Assembly: GCF_026540855.1 (NCBI RefSeq)
Contig: NZ_JALNUP010000010.1
Coordinates: 62,001-126,000, forward strand
From: Sphingomonas sp. GC_Shp_5
GTDB lineage: Bacteria > Pseudomonadota > Alphaproteobacteria > Sphingomonadales > Sphingomonadaceae
Length of the DNA: 64,000 nt
Direction: 5' to 3'
The notes beneath the pieces were generated by a model. That model was not told the origin of the DNA. It saw nothing but the letters and a program-made list of their open reading frames with translations, and did not search any database. Below are positions 51,091 through 62,001 of this stretch, in pieces. How positions within the stretch are numbered: position 1 is the stretch's first letter; each line of letters begins with the position of its first letter. The translations under genes were made by a program, and so were the position numbers.

Positions 51091-52332
51091 TCAGCTGCGG
51101 GCGTTCTCATCTTGGCGCGCAAGCCAATTCAAGCCGGCGGCAACGGCGAGAAGGGCCAGCCCCTGCGTAACTTTACCGCGGCGACGCACAAAGCCGAGCC
51201 CTAGCACGGCTATACTCGAAGAAAGCATTCCAGCTCGCCTTGCCCCCACCACCGTCCCAAGGCGCGATCCGGTCCGCGCACTGATGTACTCTGCCACGAG
51301 CGACGGCTGAGACGTCAGCTGCTTTGGCTCAGCATCCGTCGACTTCACCGCAGCGCTGGCGGATGCGTCCTTCTGCGCTTCGGTCGTCACAACATGATCG
51401 GCGGCCCAAGCGCCGCGATCACCCATGGGTTTACTGGCTCCACAAGTCGTGTCTTCGGCGGTCTGGTGTTCAAGCTCCGAATTAAGCTCTGCCCCGAAAA
51501 GGAGAATGTAGCTCGACAGGTAGAGCCAGGTCAGCAGCACCACGACCGCGCCCAGCGAACCATAGGTCGCATTGTAGTTGCCGAAGTTAGCGACGTAGAT
51601 GCCGAAACCGAGCGTGAGCGCGAGCCACAGCAGTGCCGCCAGGATCGACCCAGGCGTAAGCCACACCCAGCGCGGCTTGGTCCGCGAGGGACCGTAACGG
51701 TAGAGCGTTGCTGCCCCGGCCGCGCCCGCGAGCGCCAGTGCAAGGTAGGACAGCAGCTTGCCAAGGATGAGTACGACCCCGGGCGCTGTTGGAAGCAACG
51801 TTTCCAGATGCCCCAGCGCCGCAATTGCAACGACCGCTAGAACGGCGACTATTACGCCAGCAGCGGTGATGCCGAGAGCCAGCAGGTTGACGACAATGAA
51901 GCTGCGCTTCTCTTTCTCCTCATAAGCGATATTGAGCGCGGTCACGATCGAACCAGCAGCGCTGCGTGCACCGAACACCGCCAATGCAAGCGCGAGGAGG
52001 AGTCCGAGCCCCTTCTTGCTGCCCGACGTTTTGACGACGTTCATCAGCTGCTCGCCGACCAGCTTGGCCGCATCGCCGGGCATGACCGAAGTCAGGCCCT
52101 GCATATTGTGAATGACCGTTTGCGGGTCAGCCACTAGACCATAGCTCAGCACAATTGCGCCAAGCAGCGGAACGAGTGCCAGGAACCCATAAAAGGCAAC
52201 ACCGGCGGCAACGAGGCCAACATTGTCGTCCCCCGCCTCGCTCCAGGTGCGGACGAACACGTCCTTCCAACCAGTCAGCGGCATCGCTAGAGGGCTGGAA
52301 GCCGTGCGGCCGCGATCGTTGTCAGAAGCCAT
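51091..52332 (-). CDS. YihY/BrkB-family membrane protein
   Basis: A 413-residue inner-membrane protein with about six helices. Family motifs are VGLVAAGVAFYGFLALVPLL at the start, FGARSAAGSIVTALNIAYEE, WLTPGSILAALLWLALTLGF and ATYGSLGAVVVLLTWLYLSS. A ~100-residue soluble tail, rich in A, S and T and ending in a hydrophobic LGLGFVRRRGKVTQGLALL, is longer than usual. Activity uncertain for the family. The micro-ORF at 52322-52420 overlaps its start. Confidence 0.88.
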   Translation of the reverse strand: MASDNDRGRTASSPLAMPLTGWKDVFVRTWSEAGDDNVGLVAAGVAFYGFLALVPLLGAIVLSYGLVADPQTVIHNMQGLTSVMPGDAAKLVGEQLMNVVKTSGSKKGLGLLLALALAVFGARSAAGSIVTALNIAYEEKEKRSFIVVNLLALGITAAGVIVAVLAVVAIAALGHLETLLPTAPGVVLILGKLLSYLALALAGAAGAATLYRYGPSRTKPRWVWLTPGSILAALLWLALTLGFGIYVANFGNYNATYGSLGAVVVLLTWLYLSSYILLFGAELNSELEHQTAEDTTCGASKPMGDRGAWAADHVVTTEAQKDASASAAVKSTDAEPKQLTSQPSLVAEYISARTGSRLGTVVGARRAGMLSSSIAVLGLGFVRRRGKVTQGLALLAVAAGLNWLARQDENARS

Positions 52333-52420
52333 CTGCCATGCCCTGCCTGTTCGGATCGGCGGGAACTTTGCCTAGGGAGCCGCTCTCGACGCCCTGCTCG
52401 ATCATCTCCATCAGTGACAT
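52322..52420 (-). CDS. 32-residue micro-ORF coupled to YihY
   Basis: ATG at 52420 is preceded by AAAGGAGAT, the strongest ribosome-binding site in the region, and overlaps the stop of the glycosidase gene. The product MSLMEMIEQGVESGSLGKVP and ADPNRQGMADGF ends 9 bases inside the YihY gene in another frame. This is a translational bridge and perhaps also a functional peptide. No homologue is known to me. Confidence 0.55.
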   Translation of the reverse strand: MSLMEMIEQGVESGSLGKVPADPNRQGMADGF

Positions 52421-53370
52421 GGTATCTCCTTTGCCACCGGCTTAACCGGCGGTAACTTTTTGCGCACGTCGAGCAAGGTGTTGCTCAGGCGGTGTAGCGG
52501 CGGATCAGCGCGCGTCGACGCATGCGGTCCTCGAGTGAATAATAGAGCGATGTGTTCGCCTTCAGAGACGGTCGATGCCGCAAACGCAATGTCAGTGGAG
52601 TCGCGATGGGTTGGCGGCGGCGGTAGGAGCAGCGGCTCGAGCCCGCGTCCAGTCACACGTGTGAAGTCGGTGTCGAAGCTGATCCAGCCGATCCGCCAGC
52701 GTGCATCGTAGGTGGCACCGTTATAGAACATGACCGGATCTTGCCCGGCGACCTGAAAGATCGGCCCAGTTGATAGGTGCCAGTTATCCCAGCTTTCTTC
52801 GCGGATGCCAAACGGGTCGGGTAGTACCGTCCAAGGCCCCGTCGGCGATGGGCCGCCTGCCATGCCGATGCGGGACGCCCCGTTGGCGGCATATTCGTAG
52901 AATAGCCGCCACTCGCCGGTCGACGTCTCGGCTAGCGTCGCCTCCTTGATGTTGCCCTCGCCCGGGGGCGCCTTCAAAACCAACTCGGTTTTGGTCAGCT
53001 CATGCAGACTGGGGCCTTCGGCGAGGATCATCGATCCCTGCAGCCGCTGAGCATCCACGCCGGTATAGTAGACTAGGACCCGACTGTCCGGGAGTACCAG
53101 CACGGTCGGGTCCTCACAGCCGCCCAAATCGAACGGATCCGGGCCAGGTATGATGGCAAGTGCATCATCCATGGCGAAGGTCAGCCCGTCGTTGCTGCTG
53201 CCGCCGCCGATCAAACCGGTCGGTCCCAGTGGCCACGGTACGCCGCGCACCATGATCCGGTAGCTGCTCCCGTCGTTCCAAACGAACGGGCTCATCAGAT
53301 CGAGCTTCCGGTCGAGCGGCCCGCCTGTCAGCGTGACGTCGTCAAGCTGTTCTACGACATATGCGACCAT
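52411..53370 (-). CDS. Glycosidase, GH130-like five-bladed propeller
   Basis: A 319-residue protein. LDLMSPFVWNDGSSYRIMVR, CEDPTVLVLPDSRVLVYYTG, NIKEATLAETSTGEWRLFYE, WHLSTGPIFQVAGQDPVMFY and GWISFDTDFTRVTGRGLEPL follow the repeated 'E.P....' strands of GH130/GH43-like propellers that phosphorolyse or hydrolyse mannosides. No signal peptide, so cytoplasmic. Its stop is overlapped by the next ATG. The upstream neighbour is the SDR fragment, 3 bp away. Confidence 0.75.
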   Translation of the reverse strand: MVAYVVEQLDDVTLTGGPLDRKLDLMSPFVWNDGSSYRIMVRGVPWPLGPTGLIGGGSSNDGLTFAMDDALAIIPGPDPFDLGGCEDPTVLVLPDSRVLVYYTGVDAQRLQGSMILAEGPSLHELTKTELVLKAPPGEGNIKEATLAETSTGEWRLFYEYAANGASRIGMAGGPSPTGPWTVLPDPFGIREESWDNWHLSTGPIFQVAGQDPVMFYNGATYDARWRIGWISFDTDFTRVTGRGLEPLLLPPPPTHRDSTDIAFAASTVSEGEHIALLFTRGPHASTRADPPLHRLSNTLLDVRKKLPPVKPVAKEIPCH

Positions 53371-53373
53371 CGC

Positions 53374-55112
<1,739 letters not shown>

Positions 55113-55247
55113 TTCAGGCGAGAGTTGGGCTGGCAGGCGACTTCATCGTTTGCTTTTGAGGGCACCTAGCGGTGTGTGCAAGGCGATCCTAGCAAACTCT
55201 CCGATACACTGAATGCTGCCAAATAAGCCGACTCGACGTGATCCGTC

Positions 55248-56519
55248 TTGCCTGGCGGAGACCATCAGAGCACCATCTGGTCGTACCAGCTTACAAGGGT
55301 TTTTCTTCTGATCATCGTCATTGCTGTCCTGGCCGCCGTTGCGGTCACTGCCTTGCTTACGTTCGGTGGTTTCGCCCGCACCGATACGTGGCGGGCGACC
55401 GTTACCCCCCTTGCCTCGATCATCGGGTCTGGCTTTTTGATATGCGGGCCACTGCTCGCCCGCGAGTTCGGCGCGGCGGCGATCCTCGCCATGGCAGCCT
55501 TGTTAGCGTTAGCCTATGCGGTGGGTGCCGTCGTCCGCTTCAACATCGTCCATGTCGAGGACATCGCGCCGAAACTGTCACTGCACGATCCAATGGCATG
55601 GGCGATGCGGCTTGCGCAGGTTATGCTGGCGATCGCCTACGCGGTCTCCGTGGCTTATTACCTGAAACTGCTCGCCGAGTTCACGATGAAGCCGCTGGCG
55701 ATCGCGCCTGAGCGGCACGGTCTGATCGCCAACCTACTCGTCACCGTTATCATCCTGGCGTTAACGGCGCTGACATTCTCGGGCAGCATCAAGAAGATCG
55801 AGCATGCTGCCCATGCCAGCGTATCCGTAAAATTAGGGATCATCACTGGCCTTCTAGCTGGCCTCGCCACCTGGTGGGCGACCCACGCCGGGATGCCCCT
55901 CGATCTCCCTCCAACCCGCCTGTCCTGGTCGGGTGTGCCCCTTCTGCTTGGGCTCGTCATCACCGTGCAAGGGTTCGAGACATCGCGCTACATGGGGGGC
56001 AGCTACGACCAGCCTACCCGCGTGCGGACGATGCGCTATGCTCAGTGGCTGTCGTCGGCGATCTACCTTGCCTTCCTAGGTCTCCTCACGCCGTTCCTGA
56101 CCCGGGCGCAACATGCGGAGGGTGTCGCCGGCATCCTCGATATAATGACGATGGTCGCGCCGCTGCTCGGCGTCTTTGTGCTCGTCGGCGCCGTCTCCAG
56201 CCAACTCAGCGCCGCGATCGCCGATAGCATCGGCTCGGGCGGCCTGATGATCGAGGTATCACGTCGGCGGCTCGGGGTTCGGGGCGCATTCCTGACCGCC
56301 AGTGCGCTGTCGATCGCGGTCGTCTGGCTGACCGACCCCTTCTCGGTGATCGCCTTATCCTCGCGCGCGTTCGCGCTGTTCTACGCGATGCAGGCGGTGC
56401 TGGCGGTCTGGGTGTCTTTTCGCTCGCAGGTTGGAGGCTGGCCTACCCGCGCCGGGTTCGCGATTGTCGGTTTGATATGCATCGTCGCCGCCTTTGCCGG
56501 CGCGCCGGCGGAGAGCTGA
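55248..56519 (+). CDS. Polytopic membrane protein, possibly APC-type
   Basis: Up to 423 residues from a TTG at 55248 with about eleven hydrophobic helices (VFLLIIVIAVLAAVAVTALL, SIIGSGFLICGPLLAREFGA, LITVQGFETSRYMGGSYDQP, VAPLLGVFVLVGAVSSQLSA). The SIIGSGFLICGP near the first helices recalls the 'GSG.f' substrate loop of amino acid/polyamine carriers, but the assignment is weak. It converges with the MscS gene at 56520 with no gap and is the only plus-strand gene between DUF389 and the ClC gene. Confidence 0.65.
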   Translation: MPGGDHQSTIWSYQLTRVFLLIIVIAVLAAVAVTALLTFGGFARTDTWRATVTPLASIIGSGFLICGPLLAREFGAAAILAMAALLALAYAVGAVVRFNIVHVEDIAPKLSLHDPMAWAMRLAQVMLAIAYAVSVAYYLKLLAEFTMKPLAIAPERHGLIANLLVTVIILALTALTFSGSIKKIEHAAHASVSVKLGIITGLLAGLATWWATHAGMPLDLPPTRLSWSGVPLLLGLVITVQGFETSRYMGGSYDQPTRVRTMRYAQWLSSAIYLAFLGLLTPFLTRAQHAEGVAGILDIMTMVAPLLGVFVLVGAVSSQLSAAIADSIGSGGLMIEVSRRRLGVRGAFLTASALSIAVVWLTDPFSVIALSSRAFALFYAMQAVLAVWVSFRSQVGGWPTRAGFAIVGLICIVAAFAGAPAES

Positions 56520-57449
56520 TCAGAAGCCGTCGTCTTCGCCGGACCGCGCCGTGTGGGGGCCGGACGCGGGAGATAGGTCGTCGGACGCAATCTTCCGCGC
56601 CCGCGTCAGCGGCAACGGCTCCTTGAAGGTGAGCGTCTGATACGGGAATGGGATCTCCATCCCGGCGTCGTCCAGCGCCCGCTTGATCGCCCTGACGACC
56701 GCATCGCGCGATCGATGTGCGTCGACCGGTTTCGAGCCGGCCCACCAGCGGACAAGGAAATCAATCGAGCTGTCGCCGAACGCCTTGGCGAACACGTCGA
56801 TGCGCTGATCCGGATCGACGCCCTCCGACGATCGGACAGCTGCCTCGATCACGCGGGCGGCGTCATCAAGGTCGACGTCGTAGCCGACGCCGACCTCGAC
56901 CTGATGGCGGCGCTTCGTCTCATCGGTCAGGATCTTGACAGGGTTCTTGAACAGGAAGGAATTGGGCACGAGCACCAATTCATTGCTGAGATGGCGCAGG
57001 TAGGTCTCGCGCAAGGTGATCTGCTCCACCTTTCCCGCCACGTCCTCGCACTCGATCATGTCGCCGATCCGCATTTTCGGTCGGAGCATGATGAGGATGC
57101 CGGCGAGAAAGTTTTCGAAGATGTCCTTGAAGGCGAAGCCTACCGCGACCGAGCCGAGGCCCACCACCGCGAGCAGATTGGCTGGCGTAACGCCTGGGAG
57201 AACGATCGAGCTGGCGATCATCAGACCAATGATCCAGATCGTTACGCTGACCAGTGTCTCGGCAAGGTTGACCAGCGTGCCGCGCACCTCGGTTCGGCTC
57301 AGAAGCCGATCGGCAATGCGCCGCGCGAACTTGGCGGCGAACCACGTCGCGAGCAGGATCACCAGCGCGATGCCAATCTGCGGCAGGATGCGGATGAACT
57401 CCGCGACCATCTCGCGCAGCCGGTGAACGAGGATGTTGACGAGGTTCAT
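56520..57449 (-). CDS. Mechanosensitive channel MscS, copy 1
   Basis: A 309-residue protein. The pore-lining helix is within TPANLLAVVGLGSVAVGFAF, followed by the beta domain KDIFENFLAGILIMLRPKMR, IGDMIECEDVAGKVEQITLR and LVPNSFLFKNPVKILT. The alpha/beta C-terminus ends in a polar tail. Opens under membrane tension to release solutes. Its ATG overlaps the stop of the small membrane protein upstream. Confidence 0.9.
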   Translation of the reverse strand: MNLVNILVHRLREMVAEFIRILPQIGIALVILLATWFAAKFARRIADRLLSRTEVRGTLVNLAETLVSVTIWIIGLMIASSIVLPGVTPANLLAVVGLGSVAVGFAFKDIFENFLAGILIMLRPKMRIGDMIECEDVAGKVEQITLRETYLRHLSNELVLVPNSFLFKNPVKILTDETKRRHQVEVGVGYDVDLDDAARVIEAAVRSSEGVDPDQRIDVFAKAFGDSSIDFLVRWWAGSKPVDAHRSRDAVVRAIKRALDDAGMEIPFPYQTLTFKEPLPLTRARKIASDDLSPASGPHTARSGEDDGF

Positions 57450-57661
57450 TCGTCGTGGGCGCTTTCATGAACAATGTGGGTATGATGGTCCATCGGATGG
57501 CACCGGTTCTGGATGTACAGGTACACCGCAAGCCCCAGAGCCACCAGATTGAGCCCGAATGTATAGTCGATGCTGAAGGCGGGGTATCGGACCACGTCCT
57601 CGTCAAACGACCAAAGCATGGTGGTGAACTCGCTGATTCTGAAAACGAGCGGAAGGGACAT
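57446..57661 (-). CDS. 71-residue membrane protein resembling a permease tail
   Basis: AAAGGAG lies nine bases before the ATG at 57661; an upstream ATG (57688) is excluded because that ribosome-binding site would fall inside its coding region. The C-terminal half, IDYTFGLNLVALGLAVYLYI, QNRCHPMDHH, parallels the end of the permease at 60818 (INYTFWLNLIAFAIAIWLFM, LNRRHPMNH). A His-rich end (HHTHIVHESAH) may bind metal. Coupled to MscS copy 1 through an ATGA overlap. Confidence 0.7.
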   Translation of the reverse strand: MSLPLVFRISEFTTMLWSFDEDVVRYPAFSIDYTFGLNLVALGLAVYLYIQNRCHPMDHHTHIVHESAHDE

Positions 57662-57734
57662 GGCTGTTGGCTCCTTTGCCGGTGACATGCTTGAACAGCC
57701 GCCCTGGTCCGAATGCGTTTGCTGCGCATCGGCA

Positions 57735-58697
57735 TTATTGAGGTGGAGCGGTTGCCTCCGGGCGTATCCGGATCGGGGGAAAGCCGACGATGTCGTAGGT
57801 TGCCGAAGCGATGCCGATGCCGGCCTTGTCGAGTTCGCCGATGATATAGCGGCTCATGGCATCCTTGGCGCCCCGGATACCGTGAATATGCACAATGAAG
57901 CGCACCGTAAGCTCCAGCCAGTTGTCAGTGATGCGGTAGAACACGCGGGGCACCAGATCGATCGGCTCGACTCCAAACCGCGCCTGCAGTCCCTCCTTGT
58001 ACTCGGCCGCCAGCGAGTCCAGATCGACCGACTGCTGCCTGGCGGCCGCCAACATGATTGCCTCCACCTTGGCGCGGTCCGCCTCGTAGGTGATCGGTAT
58101 CGCCATCTCCTCCCAGATGAACGGGAAGTCGCGGGTGTAGTTGTACACCGGCTCGGCGAAGATCTTAGCATTGCTGACCGTCACGATACGGCCGGTAAAC
58201 TGGCGGCTCTTGACCCACACCGCCGGGTCGGCGCCCTGGACACTGGGCGGCTCGCCCATCTCCATGATAGTGGTCTGGATGAAGCCGAGCCGCATCACAT
58301 CACCGCGTACGCCGCCCATCGAAATGCGATCGCCGACAGTGAAGGTGTTGCCCCGCAGAATGACGAAGTAGCTCGCGATTGAGGTGACGGGTTGCTGAAG
58401 CGCAAAGGCGAGACCGGCGGACATCAACCCCAGCGCGGTCGCCAGTCGGGTGGGATCACTGAACCAGATCGACAGCAGCCCCAGGATCAGGACGATCGCT
58501 GAGACGAGGCTGATCGCCTGCCTCGTCCAGAACCGCGTCTGCACGGTTGCATGATCGACCCGGCGCAGCACGAGGCTGACGAGCCCGCGCAACAACCGGC
58601 TGGTTATCACCACGACCGCGACGAACGCGAGCGACAGCAGCAGCTTGCGCCCGTTCTCCGCATTGACGCCGACCCAGTTTATGCCGAGAAAATCCAT
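57735..58697 (-). CDS. Mechanosensitive channel MscS, copy 2
   Basis: A 320-residue protein distinct from copy 1. The pore region is TRLATALGLMSAGLAFALQQ, PVTSIASYFVILRGNTFTVG, DRISMGGVRGDVMRLGF, and the beta domain includes GRIVTVSNAKIFAEPVYNYT. Longer extracytoplasmic and C-terminal parts than copy 1. It follows the DUF1622 gene by 8 bp. Confidence 0.88.
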   Translation of the reverse strand: MDFLGINWVGVNAENGRKLLLSLAFVAVVVITSRLLRGLVSLVLRRVDHATVQTRFWTRQAISLVSAIVLILGLLSIWFSDPTRLATALGLMSAGLAFALQQPVTSIASYFVILRGNTFTVGDRISMGGVRGDVMRLGFIQTTIMEMGEPPSVQGADPAVWVKSRQFTGRIVTVSNAKIFAEPVYNYTRDFPFIWEEMAIPITYEADRAKVEAIMLAAARQQSVDLDSLAAEYKEGLQARFGVEPIDLVPRVFYRITDNWLELTVRFIVHIHGIRGAKDAMSRYIIGELDKAGIGIASATYDIVGFPPIRIRPEATAPPQ

Positions 58698-58705
58698 TGT
58701 CGGTC

Positions 58706-59086
58706 CTATGGTTCGGGGTTGGCGGCAGGCGGCGAACCGGTCCGGCGTGCTTGAGCGCCATCGATCTCTTTTTGGAGAAAAAAGTTAAGCGCGGTCCGCA
58801 GCACCACGATCGCACCGAGTTGCCCGATCTCTGTCCAGGTCGGCGCGACGGCGGTGCGCAGGATGTCTGCGCCCAACTCCAGTTCGAGTGCGACCGCCAG
58901 CCAGCGGCCAAGCTTGAGGCGCACGGCCTCTTTGGCGTCAGGCTCATCCGAGGCGAGGTGTCCAGGTATGAACAGCACGAGAGCCCGCAGGAACGCCTGG
59001 ATGGCGGCAAGTCCAATCACTAGTGCCGCCGCAGCCTCAACGCCGGCCGCGAGCCACAGGGTCGCCTGCTTGAGCAGCTCCATCAT
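58706..59086 (-). CDS. DUF1622 membrane protein
   Basis: A 126-residue protein with two to three helices. LAAGVEAAAALVIGLAAIQA, RLKLGRWLAVALELELGADI, LRTAVAPTWTEIGQLGAIVV and LRTALNFFLQKEI match DUF1622, a family of small membrane proteins of unknown role. Its start overlaps the stop of the DUF2254 gene by 4 bp. Confidence 0.87.
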   Translation of the reverse strand: MMELLKQATLWLAAGVEAAAALVIGLAAIQAFLRALVLFIPGHLASDEPDAKEAVRLKLGRWLAVALELELGADILRTAVAPTWTEIGQLGAIVVLRTALNFFLQKEIDGAQARRTGSPPAANPEP

Positions 59087-60402
59087 GCTGCCTCGCGCTC
59101 CAGCACGCTAATTGGGCCGATCGTCTGCATCGCGATGAACCTCTGATGGCGCCCTTTGAGATCGTCGAGGTCGGCGGGCGTCGCGACATCGCGCTCGCCG
59201 TCGCCGAGCACCAGGTCGGCGTGCCGGCGCAGTACGTCCAGCCGTTCGGGGCGACGCTCCAAGCCGGCGACGGCGGTCAGCACCTCGAGCAAGCGGATCA
59301 GCACCGTAGCACTCCCAGCGGCGTTCTGCCGGATCAGGTGGAACATCGTGTCGACCAGTCCGTCATAGTCGACCGTCGGAACAATCAGCACCGCCCGGCC
59401 GTCGCGCTCGATCAGGCCATGCGGCAGATATCGCGGTACCATGTCGCAAAGCGCCGCTCCCATCCGGTCGAGCACACTCATCGCAGTATGTGGGTCGTTG
59501 ATACCTGGCGACAGCGCCCGCACCGCAATCTCGACGAGCTGGCGCATCGCGAACTCGAGGTCGCTCCGGCTGACCCTTTGCCCACCAAGCGCCGTGGCGC
59601 GCCGGATCGCCCGGTCGATGCCGTCGCGGGTCGGCTCGGCCAGCGCGATTGGCGCGCCGGGGAAAACGTAGTCCCCCGGCCGGACGAGCAGCTGGATCGT
59701 ACAGTCGTGCGCGGCTGCCCAATCGGCCAGCTGGTCGGCGTTGAGTTCCTGAAGGTAGCCGCGCCGCGGATCGGCAACGGCCGCGACGGCATTGGTGAAG
59801 GTCGGCGCTGCGATATGCGTTGGCGCGTGGGGGCCGGTTAACCGCCCGATTGCGCGAGCAACGTCCTCGCTCACCAGCTCGATGACCGTGTCGACGTTGA
59901 TCCGCCCCGCCATATGGCCGACGAAGAACACCAGCACGCCCACGCACAGGAACGCCAGCAGGATGCCCGCGGTCAGCGCGGCATGCGGGACGAACGGCCC
60001 CTCACCCTGGGTCCGCACGCTCCTGAGCACCATCAACGCATAGGAGAAAGTGCCGAGGAAGGCACCGAGCGTGAACTGGTTGCCACGGTCCTTGACGAAG
60101 TTGCGCAGCAACCGGGGGCCCATCTGCCCCGCCGCCAGTGACAGCGACGCGATGGTGATCGAGAACACCGTGCCGGCGACACCGATCGTCGACGACGCGA
60201 TCGCACCCAGAAGGGTGCGTGCTCCCGTGCCTCCGCCGTTGTAGAGCCAGGGGCTGTCGACCAGCCACTGCGGCACCAGCCCGCTGCGGTCGAGCTCGAC
60301 GAGCCCGACCGCGAGCAGGATGCCGGCGACGACGAGCGCCGCCGGCAACAGCCAGAACGTCTCGCCTACGCCGACCAAGAACTGGCGGACGCGGGCGTTC
60401 AA
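59083..60402 (-). CDS. DUF2254 membrane protein
   Basis: A 439-residue protein with four N-terminal helices (TFWLLPAALVVAGILLAVGL, TLLGAIASSTIGVAGTVFSI, FLGTFSYALMVLRSV, ILLAFLCVGVLVFFVGHMAG). A large soluble part (YLQELNADQLADWAAAHDCT, YVFPGAPIALAEP, ALSPGINDPHTAMSVLDRMG) corresponds to DUF2254. Unknown function; commonly near stress or resistance genes. Coupled to DUF1622. Confidence 0.88.
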   Translation of the reverse strand: MNARVRQFLVGVGETFWLLPAALVVAGILLAVGLVELDRSGLVPQWLVDSPWLYNGGGTGARTLLGAIASSTIGVAGTVFSITIASLSLAAGQMGPRLLRNFVKDRGNQFTLGAFLGTFSYALMVLRSVRTQGEGPFVPHAALTAGILLAFLCVGVLVFFVGHMAGRINVDTVIELVSEDVARAIGRLTGPHAPTHIAAPTFTNAVAAVADPRRGYLQELNADQLADWAAAHDCTIQLLVRPGDYVFPGAPIALAEPTRDGIDRAIRRATALGGQRVSRSDLEFAMRQLVEIAVRALSPGINDPHTAMSVLDRMGAALCDMVPRYLPHGLIERDGRAVLIVPTVDYDGLVDTMFHLIRQNAAGSATVLIRLLEVLTAVAGLERRPERLDVLRRHADLVLGDGERDVATPADLDDLKGRHQRFIAMQTIGPISVLEREAA

Positions 60403-60441
60403 AAGGGTTGCCCCCTCATCAAGGCCCCGCGTCCGTCTGGA

Positions 60442-60729
60442 TCACCGTACCGCAGGTGCAGCCCCGTTGACGATCGCGGCCTTCTGCTCGTTAGTCATCG
60501 CCTGTGTGTTGAGGTTGGCGGCGTCGATCGCATCGCCGCGCTGCTTACCGGTCTCGCGAACCTGCTTGGCTTCCGCGTTCAGCTCGGCTGCTTGGTTCTT
60601 GAGTGCATCCGCCTGAGCGTCGGCATGGTTCTCGACGCGGTCGGCGAGCTTCTCGTCGCCGCTCTTGGCACAGCCGCCGAGCGATAGGGCCAAGCCGGCA
60701 ACAAGGATGGCGGCAAACATCGTCTTCAT
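60442..60729 (-). CDS. Small helical lipoprotein
   Basis: A 95-residue product with leader MKTMFAAILVAGLALSLGGC (lipobox LGGC). The mature part, KLADRVENHADAQADALKNQ, AAELNAEAKQVRETGKQRGD, is a coiled helix like Lpp-type or YgdI-type periplasmic lipoproteins. A good ribosome-binding site (AAAGGAG) precedes the ATG. Located 40 bp upstream of DUF2254. Confidence 0.78.
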   Translation of the reverse strand: MKTMFAAILVAGLALSLGGCAKSGDEKLADRVENHADAQADALKNQAAELNAEAKQVRETGKQRGDAIDAANLNTQAMTNEQKAAIVNGAAPAVR

Positions 60730-60817
60730 GGGATGACTCCTTTGTCGCAGCCTCTCACCGGGACCGCTTGCTACGGCAGACTAGGATGCACGATCCGATC
60801 AGTCGCGTCCAAGCGCT

Positions 60818-61930
60818 TTACCCATGACAGTGGTTCATCGGGTGCCGCCGATTGAGCATGAAGAGCCAGATCGCGATGGCGAACGCGATGAGGTTGAGCC
60901 AGAAGGTATAGTTGATCTCGAAATGGCTCACCCGGGCTTCAATGCCGCCGGCCGCGTGAGGCACCAACCTAAGCGCGGTGAAGCCCAGGTCGACGATTAG
61001 CGCGGCCACAGCCATAGCGGCGTAGAATACCGCGCCCATGTAGAGCGCCATCCGCCAGCCATAATAGCGGCGGTAGATGTCGAGCAGCGGCAGTACGATG
61101 AGGTCGGCGAACAGGAACGCCACCACGCCTCCGAAGCTGGCGCCGCCTCCCCACAGCACGGCCGCCAGCGGCACGTTGCCGATTGAGCAGACGAAGGTCA
61201 GCATTGCCACGATCGGGCCGATCAGCGCGTCCACGGGGAGCCTGACCCAAGGCGAGGCGTGGGTCAGGAACAGCCCCTGCCAAACGCTGCTCGGCACGAA
61301 CACGGTTAGGAAGCCGCCAATCAGAAAGCCGGCGGCCAGGTCCTTCCACAGCATCCGCCAGTCCATCGCGAAGTTCTGCGCGACGCGCACCGGCGTGTCG
61401 GGACTACGCAGCCGCTCGCGCCACGTGCCGCCCTCAACGGCCATGCTCATATGCTCGTGCCCGCCGCCCTGCTCCTCGTGGTGGCGCGCCTCATCCGTCA
61501 GACCCTCGGGCAACGTGGCTTTCACCAGCAGACTCAGCACCGAAATCAGCACCAGCCCGCCTATCCACTCGGCGAGCATGAACTGCCAGCCGAGCAGCAG
61601 GTAAAGGATGATCCCGAGTTCGAGCACCAAGTTGGTCGACGCAAACAGGAAGGCAATGCTGGCGACGAACGAGGCGCCCTTCTTGAACAGCGTGCGCATG
61701 ATCGCTGCCGAGGCATACGAGCAGCTTGAGCTTGCCGCCCCCGCCAGCGTGGCGATGCCGATCTCGCGCGGACCGTCACGGCCGAGCGCCCGGCGCATCT
61801 GGTCGGCCGGCATGATCGCCTGAAGGAGGCCAGAGACGGCGAACCCAAGGACGAGGCTCCAGCCGGTCTGCCAGAACATGCCCGCCGCCATCAGCAGCGC
61901 CCGTCCGACCTCATCCAGCAGATGCGTCAT
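60818..61930 (-). CDS. Permease (YraQ/SCO1-region type, DUF318-like)
   Basis: A 370-residue protein from the ATG at 61930 with about eight helices. AGAASSSCSYASAAIMRTLF and FVCSIGNVPLAAVLWGGGAS carry the paired SCS/CSIGN motifs of the UPF0718 permease family, members of which are linked to metal or arsenical handling. A His-rich loop HHEEQGGGHEHMSM lies between. The last helix plus NRRHPMNHCHG is duplicated in the small protein at 57446. It diverges from the ClC gene. Confidence 0.82.
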   Translation of the reverse strand: MTHLLDEVGRALLMAAGMFWQTGWSLVLGFAVSGLLQAIMPADQMRRALGRDGPREIGIATLAGAASSSCSYASAAIMRTLFKKGASFVASIAFLFASTNLVLELGIILYLLLGWQFMLAEWIGGLVLISVLSLLVKATLPEGLTDEARHHEEQGGGHEHMSMAVEGGTWRERLRSPDTPVRVAQNFAMDWRMLWKDLAAGFLIGGFLTVFVPSSVWQGLFLTHASPWVRLPVDALIGPIVAMLTFVCSIGNVPLAAVLWGGGASFGGVVAFLFADLIVLPLLDIYRRYYGWRMALYMGAVFYAAMAVAALIVDLGFTALRLVPHAAGGIEARVSHFEINYTFWLNLIAFAIAIWLFMLNRRHPMNHCHG

Positions 61931-62001
61931 GGATGGCGTCTCCTCGGCTGAAGCAAGCACGCCCGCTTGCGCGCTTCCGTATTAACGTCAAAGACGGCGC
62001 A

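Noticed and set aside
56715..57470. 251-codon plus-strand frame opposite MscS copy 1
   Set aside because: His/Asp/Arg-rich antisense translation; the minus strand carries the MscS beta domain.
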